DNA of 64,000 nt from JBBRDU01 sp038230335. Its GTDB lineage: Bacteria > Verrucomicrobiota > Verrucomicrobiia > Chthoniobacterales > UBA10450. The translations under genes were made by a program, and so were the position numbers. Shown piece by piece: positions 50,747 to 59,093 of the stretch (positions within the stretch are counted from its first letter, which is position 1; each line of letters begins with the position of its first letter). The stretch is taken from assembly GCA_038230335.1 (NCBI GenBank), contig JBBRNL010000005.1, positions 1 to 64,000 of the forward strand. The letters run 5' to 3'. The notes below the pieces were generated by a model. The model made no database searches, was not told the DNA's origin, and was given only the letters and a program-made list of their open reading frames with translations.

Positions 50747-51493
50747 ATGCCACGCGTGACTGATTACCTTTTGGTGGATGTCAGTAATTCCTTTACCAAG
50801 GTCGCGTTTTCCTCCACGAAGCGTCTACAGCGCCCGTCGCGTATTCCGACCGATCGCCTAACGAGCCAGGCCCTGGATGCTTTTCTGGGCGGCCGAAGTG
50901 TGCGCGCCATCGTGGTTTGTTCAGTGGTGCCGGCGAAGAATCGTGAGATTAAGAGGGTGGCCGGCGCGTCCAGGGTTGTCTGGTTAAATTCGCGCATCCG
51001 ACTCGGCGTTGGAATCGATTATCCAACTCCTTCCACCATCGGCGCCGATCGTTTGGCCAATGCCGCGGCCGTGGCTATTCTCTATGGTGCGCCGGCCATC
51101 GTGGTCGATTTTGGGACGGCCGTGACATTCGACATCGTGGCCGCGAATAAAACGTACATCGGTGGTGTGATTGCCCCGGGCCTGGAATCGATGACCAACT
51201 TTCTTTATCAACGCACCGCCTTGTTGCCGAAATTATCGTTGCGCGAGCCACGGCGGGCCGTCGGCAAATCTACCATCGAAGCGATGAGAGCGGGGGCCAT
51301 CTACGGATATCGGGGGCTCGTGCGAGAGATCATTGAGCGGATCAAGGAACAGGAATTCGGGCGCCGCCGGGTCCAGGTGGTGGCAACCGGCGGTTACGCT
51401 CGTTTGATCGCGCGCAAACTGCCGGTGATTGACATCGTAGACGAAAATCTAACCTTGGAAGGGTTGCGGATTGTGGGGAATCTGAACCGGTGA
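50747..51493 (+). CDS. coaX: Type III pantothenate kinase
   Basis: First step of CoA synthesis, phosphorylating pantothenate. 248 residues: LLVDVSNSFTKVAF (phosphate-1 motif, family D-x-G-N-T), VVCSVVP, PTPSTIGADRLANA (GADR), IVVDFGTAVTFDIV (DFGTA), YIGGVIAPG and ATGGYARLI are visible. Type III enzymes are insensitive to CoA feedback and need K+ or NH4+. Follows the TPR-GT-C gene after 24 bases. With stand-alone coaB and coaC in the same window, a full pantothenate-to-phosphopantetheine set is present. Confidence 0.93.
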   Translation: MPRVTDYLLVDVSNSFTKVAFSSTKRLQRPSRIPTDRLTSQALDAFLGGRSVRAIVVCSVVPAKNREIKRVAGASRVVWLNSRIRLGVGIDYPTPSTIGADRLANAAAVAILYGAPAIVVDFGTAVTFDIVAANKTYIGGVIAPGLESMTNFLYQRTALLPKLSLREPRRAVGKSTIEAMRAGAIYGYRGLVREIIERIKEQEFGRRRVQVVATGGYARLIARKLPVIDIVDENLTLEGLRIVGNLNR

Positions 51494-51746
51494 ATGACGC
51501 CACGTAGTCGACCTGGGAACCGGGGTTTTTAAGCGGTAGACGACCAGGCTTTGGCCAAGGATCAGGGGATCCAGTATATACGTGAAAAGCGGTCTCCGTT
51601 TGGCTGGCTTGCCTTTTTTTCCGGGGGGCGTTTTCCCTGAGAAATCGGTGTTTTTACCGGCGTAAATCCTGCTTTTGCAGACTTCGAACCTTTTCCAGCA
51701 ATCCCTCGTCATTTTAGGCTTGTCATCGATTGCCTGGAACGGTTTT
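51494..51746. other. Intergenic leader of the large TPR protein gene
   Basis: About 250 bases without a gene. Two T-runs (TTTTTAAGC near 51525 and CCTTTTTTTCCGGGG near 51610) suggest read-through signals after coaX but no strong stem precedes them. The minus-strand frame spanning this area has no domain features. Confidence 0.4.
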
Positions 51747-54700
51747 ATGGGCAGTGGCATGAAGATGAGGAAGTTAGTAGCGATCACGGTTCTGGTATTG
51801 AGTTCTTTCGCGGCCAGCAACGTCGCCCCGTCCAAGGCAGAGCTCGAAGGCATGTACGACAAAGCCTTCCGGGAATTCGACGGCAATAATTTCTCGGAAG
51901 CGCTCAAGCAACTCGATGCCATCGATGCGCGTCAACCGGACCTGGCGGAATCGCAGAATTTGCGCGGCGTCATCCTCATGCGCGAAGGCATTTACGATAA
52001 GGCGGAAGGCGCATTGCACGAAGCCCTGCGCATCGATCCGAAATTTTGGAACGCCCGCTTCAACCTGGCTGAAATCCCATTTCTGAAAAAGGATTGGGTG
52101 GAAGCGCGCAATCGTTTTCAGGAATTGCTCACGAATAACGTATCGGAGTTACAAGGCGATGCGGCTCAACTCATCCAGTACAAGATTCTTCTGACCTATT
52201 TGCTCGAAGGTAAAGAGAACATGGTCGACTCGATTTTGGCCAAGTTTGAACTTTCGCCCGAGACGCCCGCTGTGCATTACGCGAACGCCGCCATCGCGTT
52301 GCAGCATAAAAATTCCAAGGAGGCGAAGGATTGGATGGCTGCGGCGGAGAAAAATTTCTCGCCTCAGTTAAACAAACTTTTTGCTGAATCGTTGTACGAA
52401 ATTGGCTGGCTGGAAAAGCAGGCCGGCCAGACGCGTGCTGCCCTCGAGCTAAGCAGCCCTGCCGAAAAGGCAGCCAAGACGAAGGCCTTTGCGCGCTCCC
52501 GTGTGGAACAGGCACAACAGGCCGCGCAGCAGCGTGACTTCGCCACCGCGCGCAAGTTTGTCGACGAAGCGGACGCGGCCGACCCGAACCAAACCTCCAT
52601 CCTAAATCTGCGCGGCGAGATTTTGATGGAACAAAAAGAGTTCGATCTGGCCGAGGCTTCCTTCAAGAAAGCGGCCAAGATCGATCCGAAATTCCGCGAA
52701 GCGCAATATAATCTGGCGCAGATCCCGTTTAAGAAAAAGGATTATGCGAAAGCGCGTGATCGTTTCGAAGCGCTCTTCAGCCAGACTCCCGGCGGGGATA
52801 AGAATCAGGCTGCGCAGATCATCAAATTTAAGATTTTCATGACCCTCCTGCTCGAAGGCAAGGAGAGTCGCGCGCAAAAAATGATGGAGCAGTTCCAGTT
52901 CACGGGGGACACGCCGGCTCTCTATTACGCGCAGGCCGCCTGGGAGTTTAAGCATAACAACCCGACCAAGGCGACGGATTGGATTGCATCAGCGAAAAAG
53001 ATTTACTCGCCCTCGCTGAATGGCTTGTTCGGAGATTCTTTCTACGACTTGGGCTGGATCCAGAGTCCGGCCCTCGCTGGTTCACCCGCCCCGGCTATTG
53101 TCGCGGCGGCTGCCATGTCGGCGCAGACCGAGGCCAGCCCGGCCATCGAGCCAAGCCCAATCCCGGGGACAACCGTTTCCGCCAAGGGCAGGGAATCGAT
53201 CGCTTTAGCCGCGCCCGCCCCGACTATCGCAGGGATGGAGGCGACCACTTCACATACTCCTGACCTTGCCGTCGCTGCCATCGAGGCTCCCACTCTGGCC
53301 TTAAATAGGAACTCTATCGCAGCGGGATCACCGGCCAAGCCGGAAGACATGCCCGCCACGTCGGCCCCGGCTTTATCGCCCACCGTGGAAACGCAGGTCG
53401 CGGCTGTGCCATCTGCATCTATCGTCGCTTCTTCGACCGCGGCGGCGGCATCTGCGAATACGGCTTCGAACGAATCGACCACCGAAACAGGCTCCAATGT
53501 GGCAACCATTGCCGCCGTTTCGGCGACGCCGGCCACGGTGTTGGCGCCCTCTCGCGTGCGTCCTGAATCCACTGGTCCAAGCTTCGGCGAGCGAATTGCG
53601 CGTTTCATGCCGGAGCAGCGGACGGCTCTTGTGTGGGCGCTCATTATTGCCGCGCTTGCTCTCATCGCCTGGGTCGCTGTTCCCGAGATTCGCCGACGTC
53701 TGGCGGACATGCCCGTCTATCGTCGCCCGATTCCTGCTACAGGTCCGACCATGGACAACGGCAATGGTCAAATCTCCGCGCCCAAGGTCACGCCTGGCCG
53801 CTTCTTTGGCGGGCCCCGTCAGGTTTCTCTCCAACTGAAAGCTTCCGAGCCGAATCTTCGCCGCAGTGTTCGGCCAGTCACAAAGCCTTCGCCGACGCGT
53901 CCGTTCAGCGTGAACCCAACGGGTGCGCCTGTCACAATGGTGGAAGCGCCCGTAGTGTTTGCACCGCAGCCTGCGGCTGAAGTCGCACCGGTTGCCGGCG
54001 TTGGATTCGAGTCGGTCGGACCCATCGTTGAACAAGGAGAGCACGCCGCCCCTGCCACCGCCGAGGTCGTCCAGCCAGAAGTTGTCGCTTTTTCGCCGGC
54101 TCCGGAAACATTCGCTCCCGCTGCTCTCTTGGAAGAAGCGCCCATCGTTGCGGTCGAGCCGATCGCCGAGACTGCACCGGTCATGGCGGAAGAGCCGGTA
54201 ACGACCGCCGAGTCGATTCTCGAAACGACGGTGACTCACGAAGAAGTTCAAGAAGCAACTGTCGAACCCGTCGCGGCGGCCGAGGTTGCTCCTGCGATGG
54301 TTGAGACCGAGATGGAGCCCATCGGACAAGGCCAACCCGTGCCATATGAAATGCCGATGTTCGAGCAGGCCGCTCCGTCCGAGCCGATCGAAATCCTTCC
54401 GGCCCTGGCGACTGCTTTCACAGCCGATTCCGGCATGAACGGAATTGGGAGCTTGCGCGAACCTGTGGAAGCACCGTTGTTTATCCCTCCAGTTGTTTCA
54501 ACCGAGCCCTCAGTTCTTCAATCAACAATACCCGAAACCATGCCTGAACCGACCCAAACGCAAAACGCCCCAGTGATTAGAACTCCAGCCACAGGGGGCG
54601 CGCCTCAACCTGCTAGTGCGATGCACACCGCCGTACAGCTGACGTTCTCTTTCGAGATCGCATCCATGCAACTGACCCCATCGTTCAAGATGGGAGCGTT

Positions 54701-55193
54701 GCAGCTGCGCCCGACCTCGAAAATCGTGACGATGCGCCTGGCTGCTTCGCAGCAGCCCCAACCGGCGATGAATCTTCAGGTGAACTTCGAGATCACCAAG
54801 ATCCAGCCAGCCGGTGGCGGACTTGGAACGGTGCGTCTGACCCCTTCCCAACAGCAAAGACCCAATGTGGTCGGCTCGCCTTCCTTCACCGTGGCTGGCA
54901 TGCAACTCGTCTCCAACTTCGAGTCTGCTCCTGTCCAACTCACACCTTCGCAGCAAGCTTCCGTCCTCGTGACCGGATCGTTCCAAATTGCGACCGTGGA
55001 ATTTTCACCATCGTTCGAGATTGCTTCAATCGTGCTGAACTCCAGCGCCAAGCAAGTCGCTGTGCAGTTGCCCGGCGCAGCCAGCCTGGAAGGCGCGGCC
55101 CGATTCGATATCGCCAATCTTCAGCTGGGACCAAGCGGCGACATCGGAATGATGCAGCTCAATCTGGCCGGTGGGGCTGGCCGGCCACAGTAG
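51747..55193 (+). CDS. Large TPR, single-TM, low-complexity protein with C-terminal beta-strand repeats
   Basis: 1148 residues from ATG 51747 (ATG 51759 and 51765 also precede the signal peptide MRKLVAITVLVLSSFAASN). Two homologous TPR blocks (DNA 51,830-52,420 and 52,510-53,050) share sentences such as EAQYNLAQIPFKKKDYAKARDRF versus NARFNLAEIPFLKKDWVEARNRF (split here: NARFNLAEIPFLKKDW / EAQYNLAQIPFKKKDY). An Ala/Pro/Thr linker follows, then one helix (LVWALIIAALALIAWVAV, about 53,627-53,680), a Glu/Pro/Ala linker of about 300 residues and a C-terminal array (54,630-55,180) of SF-x-IA-x-xLxPS-type strands (SFEIASMQLTPSF, SFTVAGMQLVSNF, SFQIATVEFSPSF). No catalytic motif seen; a scaffold role is inferred. 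Confidence 0.75.
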   Translation: MGSGMKMRKLVAITVLVLSSFAASNVAPSKAELEGMYDKAFREFDGNNFSEALKQLDAIDARQPDLAESQNLRGVILMREGIYDKAEGALHEALRIDPKFWNARFNLAEIPFLKKDWVEARNRFQELLTNNVSELQGDAAQLIQYKILLTYLLEGKENMVDSILAKFELSPETPAVHYANAAIALQHKNSKEAKDWMAAAEKNFSPQLNKLFAESLYEIGWLEKQAGQTRAALELSSPAEKAAKTKAFARSRVEQAQQAAQQRDFATARKFVDEADAADPNQTSILNLRGEILMEQKEFDLAEASFKKAAKIDPKFREAQYNLAQIPFKKKDYAKARDRFEALFSQTPGGDKNQAAQIIKFKIFMTLLLEGKESRAQKMMEQFQFTGDTPALYYAQAAWEFKHNNPTKATDWIASAKKIYSPSLNGLFGDSFYDLGWIQSPALAGSPAPAIVAAAAMSAQTEASPAIEPSPIPGTTVSAKGRESIALAAPAPTIAGMEATTSHTPDLAVAAIEAPTLALNRNSIAAGSPAKPEDMPATSAPALSPTVETQVAAVPSASIVASSTAAAASANTASNESTTETGSNVATIAAVSATPATVLAPSRVRPESTGPSFGERIARFMPEQRTALVWALIIAALALIAWVAVPEIRRRLADMPVYRRPIPATGPTMDNGNGQISAPKVTPGRFFGGPRQVSLQLKASEPNLRRSVRPVTKPSPTRPFSVNPTGAPVTMVEAPVVFAPQPAAEVAPVAGVGFESVGPIVEQGEHAAPATAEVVQPEVVAFSPAPETFAPAALLEEAPIVAVEPIAETAPVMAEEPVTTAESILETTVTHEEVQEATVEPVAAAEVAPAMVETEMEPIGQGQPVPYEMPMFEQAAPSEPIEILPALATAFTADSGMNGIGSLREPVEAPLFIPPVVSTEPSVLQSTIPETMPEPTQTQNAPVIRTPATGGAPQPASAMHTAVQLTFSFEIASMQLTPSFKMGALQLRPTSKIVTMRLAASQQPQPAMNLQVNFEITKIQPAGGGLGTVRLTPSQQQRPNVVGSPSFTVAGMQLVSNFESAPVQLTPSQQASVLVTGSFQIATVEFSPSFEIASIVLNSSAKQVAVQLPGAASLEGAARFDIANLQLGPSGDIGMMQLNLAGGAGRPQ

Positions 55194-55218
55194 GCCAAAC
55201 CGAAATTCGACAGTTTGA

Positions 55219-55252
55219 CAGGCCTCGCGTGAGCGAGGCCTGTTTACTTTTT
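55219..55252 (+). terminator. Intrinsic terminator between convergent genes
   Basis: Perfect 10-bp stem CAGGCCTCGC / GCGAGGCCTG with a GTGA loop, then TTTACTTTTT. It serves the large TPR gene; the stop of the M29 peptidase gene on the other strand overlaps its T-run. Confidence 0.85.
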
Positions 55253-56365
55253 GGCCTTGCCGAAGCTGCTTCGGTTTAACGAGCGCAGCTGCTTCGGAAG
55301 AAATTCGCCGTTACGCCGGATCAGTTTGCCGTCGAAATATATTTCGCCGCCGCCGTATTCCGGACGTTGGATGTTCACCAGGTCCCAATGCACCTGGCTG
55401 CGATTGCCATTGTCAGCCTCCTCGTAGGCCTGCCCCGGCGTAAAGTGAAAGGAACCGGCGATCTTCTCATCGAACAAAATGTCCCTCATCGGATGCAGCA
55501 CGCGCGGATTGAAGCCGAGAGAAAATTCACCGATGTAGCGCGCACCCGCATCGGAATCTAAAATCCTGTTTAGCTTTTCCGTCTGGTTGCTCACCGCCAG
55601 AACGACCTTGCCGGCGCGGAAGTCGAGGCGAATGCCATCGAAGCTTGTGCCCTGGTAGATACTGGGCGCGTTGAAAGTGACGTGTCCTTCTACGCTCTCC
55701 TTAACCGGACAGGAAAAAACTTCGCCATCCGGGATGTTTCGATCCCCTCCGCACATCACTGCCGAAATGCCTTTCATGCTGAAGCGCAGGTCGGTTCCGG
55801 GTCCTTTGATGGTGACGCGGTCTGTCTTTTCCATGAGAGCCTTCAGAGCCTTCATCCCGGGTTGCAACTTTCGGTAATCCAGCGTGCACACGTCGAAGTA
55901 GAAATCTTCGAAAGCTTCCGAGCTCATGCCCGCGAGCTGAGCCATGGATGGTGAAGGCCATCGCAGCACCACCCACTTTGTCTTTTGCACTCTCTGGTCG
56001 AGCACCGGCCGCATTTTCTTGCCCAACATTTTTAGACGATCAGCCGGGACATCCGATAGTTCGGTAATGTTATTGCTCCCGCGCAGCGCAATGTAGGCCT
56101 GCATGTTTTTCATGCGCTTCAGCTCATTCGCCGCCACCAGGGTTAACTCACCTTCCGTCGCTTCGAGCGCGAGGGCTCGATTGATGCGGGCGCGTTGGAT
56201 TTGCACGAAGGGACGACCGCGCGCCGCCCGTACCGCCCGCACCAGCGAAATCACCATTTCGTCCGGAATGTCGAAAGCATCTATGAGAACGTTTTCGTTC
56301 GGCTGGATCCTGGTGGAGTACTCTACCAGGAGTTTCGCGAGCTTGTCGAAACGGGGATCGTGCAT
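55244..56365 (-). CDS. M29-family (thermophilic-type) aminopeptidase
   Basis: 373 residues from ATG 56365 (56383 and 56401 are earlier options). The family pattern is evident: DGEVFSCPVKESVEGHVTF (metal Glu), YIGEFSLGFNP (metal ligand region), ILFDEKIAGSFHFTPGQAY, and NRSQVHWDLV with HWD near the C-terminus. M29 enzymes are two-cobalt/zinc aminopeptidases acting on short peptides in the cytoplasm. No signal peptide. Stop lies over the terminator T-run. Confidence 0.88.
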   Translation of the reverse strand: MHDPRFDKLAKLLVEYSTRIQPNENVLIDAFDIPDEMVISLVRAVRAARGRPFVQIQRARINRALALEATEGELTLVAANELKRMKNMQAYIALRGSNNITELSDVPADRLKMLGKKMRPVLDQRVQKTKWVVLRWPSPSMAQLAGMSSEAFEDFYFDVCTLDYRKLQPGMKALKALMEKTDRVTIKGPGTDLRFSMKGISAVMCGGDRNIPDGEVFSCPVKESVEGHVTFNAPSIYQGTSFDGIRLDFRAGKVVLAVSNQTEKLNRILDSDAGARYIGEFSLGFNPRVLHPMRDILFDEKIAGSFHFTPGQAYEEADNGNRSQVHWDLVNIQRPEYGGGEIYFDGKLIRRNGEFLPKQLRSLNRSSFGKAKK

Positions 56366-56422
56366 AGACGTCAACGATTCCATTCTACAATCGAGATGCA
56401 ACCGCCTGCCTGAGACCAGCCT

Positions 56423-57682
56423 TTAAGAAGTGGGCGTTCGGACCAGCTTGGCCGCGAAAGCACCGTCGACTTTGTCGATGAGCGGACGGGAAAATCTTTG
56501 CTCGACCAGTCGCCAGTTGGAGAATTCAAGCAGCAGCTGTTGCACGGCCTCTTCGTTCTCTTCCGGTTCAAGGCTGCACGTGCTGTAAACCAGAAAGCCG
56601 CCCGGTTTGAGCAGGCCGGAAACACTCCGCAGGATCTCGAGTTGTTGCTGCCGCATCCTGGCCAAGCTGTCGGGCTGGAGCCTCCACCGGACGTCCACTC
56701 TCCGACGCATGACGCCCGTATTGGTACAGGGGGCATCGACCAAAATTCGGTCGAATGAACCAATCTCCGCAAGCTTCTTGGGAAGGCGCGCCTGGAGCCA
56801 GTCATGTTGATGAACACTGGCCACGCCAATCCCGAGTTGCCGGATGTTTTCTTCGAGGATGCGAATGCGTTTGGGTTCGCGGTCACAGGCCACGATCACT
56901 CCCCGATTTAGCATCATTTGCGCGACATGTCCGGTCTTACCACCGGGTGCGGCGCAGGCATCCAGAATTTTTTCTCCCGGTTGCGGGTCGAGAAGCTGGC
57001 CGGCCAGGACCGTGCTGGGGTCCTGGATGTAGCAGTGCCCCCGCTGCAGAGCCTCACTCGGCAACTTGGAACATTGCAGGAAGTCGGGATAGCCGGGGAC
57101 CGGCTCGCACTCCGCATAGCGCTGGATGAATTGCTCGCTATCGATCTTCAGTCGATTGACCCGTGCGTAGATGAAGGCCGGCTCGTTGTTCCACTGACAA
57201 AGTGCGGCGGCGGCTTCCAGGCCAAAATTTCTCTGCCAGCGAGTAATCAAGAAGCCGGGATGAGAGGAGCGAACGGAGAGTGGTTGCTTCCTTGCTCGCG
57301 CCCGCAGCTCATCCCGATCGCGCACGGCCGTCCGGAGCATTCCATTGATAAATCCCCGCCGTTTCGGAGCCGCCAGATCGACCGATTCATTCACTGCCGC
57401 ATGATCGGGGGTGCCCAGAAAGAAGAGTTGGTACAGGCCCAGCCGCACAATATCGCGAAGATCAGCGTCGATTTGCGAAGCGCGCAGGCAACCAATCCAG
57501 AAATCCAGCAAAGTCAGATTACGCAGGACTCCATAAAACAATTCCAAGGCGAAGGCGCGGTCCGATTTTTTCAGGTTCGCCTCGCCTAGAATCGCCGAGA
57601 TGATCGTGTCGGCGCGACCCGGAAAGGTTTGCCACTCTCGCAAAGCGACCAAGGTTGCTCTGCGCGCAGATGGTTCGGCCAC
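56423..57682 (-). CDS. rsmB: 16S rRNA m5C967 methyltransferase
   Basis: 419 residues: a NusB-like N-domain (about 1-140; YGVLRNLTLLDFWI, HAAVNESVDLA) and a SAM-dependent methyltransferase with DACAAPGGKTGH, IVACDREPKRI, ILVDAPCTNTGVMRR (catalytic Cys region) and VYSTCSLEPEENE (second catalytic Cys). Start is GTG 57680-57682, ten bases after the ugd stop, so the two are probably one transcript. Fmu/Sun family by sequence. Confidence 0.93.
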   Translation of the reverse strand: MAEPSARRATLVALREWQTFPGRADTIISAILGEANLKKSDRAFALELFYGVLRNLTLLDFWIGCLRASQIDADLRDIVRLGLYQLFFLGTPDHAAVNESVDLAAPKRRGFINGMLRTAVRDRDELRARARKQPLSVRSSHPGFLITRWQRNFGLEAAAALCQWNNEPAFIYARVNRLKIDSEQFIQRYAECEPVPGYPDFLQCSKLPSEALQRGHCYIQDPSTVLAGQLLDPQPGEKILDACAAPGGKTGHVAQMMLNRGVIVACDREPKRIRILEENIRQLGIGVASVHQHDWLQARLPKKLAEIGSFDRILVDAPCTNTGVMRRRVDVRWRLQPDSLARMRQQQLEILRSVSGLLKPGGFLVYSTCSLEPEENEEAVQQLLLEFSNWRLVEQRFSRPLIDKVDGAFAAKLVRTPTS

Positions 57683-57691
57683 GAATGCTCC

Positions 57692-59005
57692 CTAGCGCGG
57701 GGCCAGGCTCGCGCGTCCGATCGAGTGATAGCGGAAACCCAACTGAGCCATCGTTCTGGGATCGAACAAATTGCGTCCATCAAATATGATGGGCGTTGTC
57801 ATCTTCTCCTTCAGGACGGCTAGGTCGACGTTGGCGAATTCACTCCACTCCGTCGCGATGATGAGTGCCTCGGCTCCTTCGATTGCTTCCATGGCCGACC
57901 CGACTAATTGAACCTTGGCGATCGACTGGACCTCGCGCGCCTTTTCCATCCCTTTGGGGTCGTAGGCGACCACATGCGCGCCTTCCTGCAGCATGTCGGC
58001 CACCAGGTCGATCGCGACAGACGAACGGATGTCATCGGTGTCCGGTTTGAAGGTCAGCCCCCAGACCGCAATTTTCTTCTCGCGCAAGACCCACAGAGTT
58101 TCGCGAATCACCTTCAGGAAGCGCTCTCTTTGGGTGGCATTGATGCGCTGGACTTCCTCGAGCAGGTGGAAAGGAACTCCGAGTTGCTCACTGATCTTAA
58201 TGAACGCAGCGATATCCTTGGGGAAACAGGAGCCGCCATATCCGATTCCGGCATGGAGAAAACTCCGGCCAATCCGGCGGTCCATCCCGATGCCGTCCGC
58301 AACTTTTTCGACATCGGCGCCGCTCGCTTCGCAAATGGCGGAAACCGCGTTGATGTAGGAAATTTTGAGAGCGAGGAACGAGTTGGCTGCGTGCTTGATC
58401 AATTCAGCGCTGTTGATATCGGTCACCAGGATGGGTGCCATGAAAGGCTCGTAAACTTTTTTCATCAGGGCGATCGCCTGTTCGCTTTGCGCGCCAATCA
58501 CAATGCGGTCCGGCTGCATCAGATCGGCTACGGCGCATCCTTCGCGCAGAAACTCAGGGTTGCTCACCACGTCAAACTCGGCGCCATGCCGATTATAGCG
58601 CTTGATCGATTCGGCCACCTTTTCTCCGGTCTTTACCGGGACTGTGCTTTTATCGACGATGACACGGTAACTGGTGAGGACGCCGGCAATTTCCCTCGCC
58701 ACTTTTTCGATGTAACTGAGATCGACCTCGCCGCTCGGCTGTTGCGGGGTCGGAACCGCGATGAAAATGATTTGCGAGTTTTCGACGCCATCCTGAATGC
58801 TGCCGGTGAAGCGAAGACGCTTGGCCGAGACATTACGGTGAATGACCTCCTCCAGCCCAGGCTCGTAGATGGGAACTTTGCCCGCCTGCAACGCCTCGAT
58901 TTTACGAGGGTCGTTATCGACACAGATGACGTTATGGCCGACATCGGCAAAGCACGCGCCCGTGACCAATCCTACGTAACCGGAACCTATGATCGAGAGA
59001 TCCAT
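57692..59005 (-). CDS. ugd: UDP-glucose 6-dehydrogenase
   Basis: Oxidises UDP-glucose to UDP-glucuronate with NAD. 437 residues with the NAD-binding IIGSGYVGLVTG, GYGGSCFPKD (catalytic Cys), the NPEFLREG segment and the C-terminal GLTFKPDTDDIRSS. UDP-glucuronate feeds exopolysaccharide and capsule synthesis, consistent with the sugar transferase and glycosyltransferases elsewhere in the window. Leads the rsmB gene and follows lptD by 88 bases. Confidence 0.96.
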   Translation of the reverse strand: MDLSIIGSGYVGLVTGACFADVGHNVICVDNDPRKIEALQAGKVPIYEPGLEEVIHRNVSAKRLRFTGSIQDGVENSQIIFIAVPTPQQPSGEVDLSYIEKVAREIAGVLTSYRVIVDKSTVPVKTGEKVAESIKRYNRHGAEFDVVSNPEFLREGCAVADLMQPDRIVIGAQSEQAIALMKKVYEPFMAPILVTDINSAELIKHAANSFLALKISYINAVSAICEASGADVEKVADGIGMDRRIGRSFLHAGIGYGGSCFPKDIAAFIKISEQLGVPFHLLEEVQRINATQRERFLKVIRETLWVLREKKIAVWGLTFKPDTDDIRSSVAIDLVADMLQEGAHVVAYDPKGMEKAREVQSIAKVQLVGSAMEAIEGAEALIIATEWSEFANVDLAVLKEKMTTPIIFDGRNLFDPRTMAQLGFRYHSIGRASLAPR

Positions 59006-59093
59006 ATTTGCTTGGTAAAAACTGCCGCTTCAACGGCGCTGCGACAAGGAACGCATGAGCAGGCCGGATTGCAAATAGCAGACGTGATGCCGC

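Noticed and set aside
53373..54335. 320-codon minus-strand frame
   Set aside because: Antisense to the Ala/Pro/Glu linker of the large TPR protein; Arg/Asn-rich and without domain pattern.
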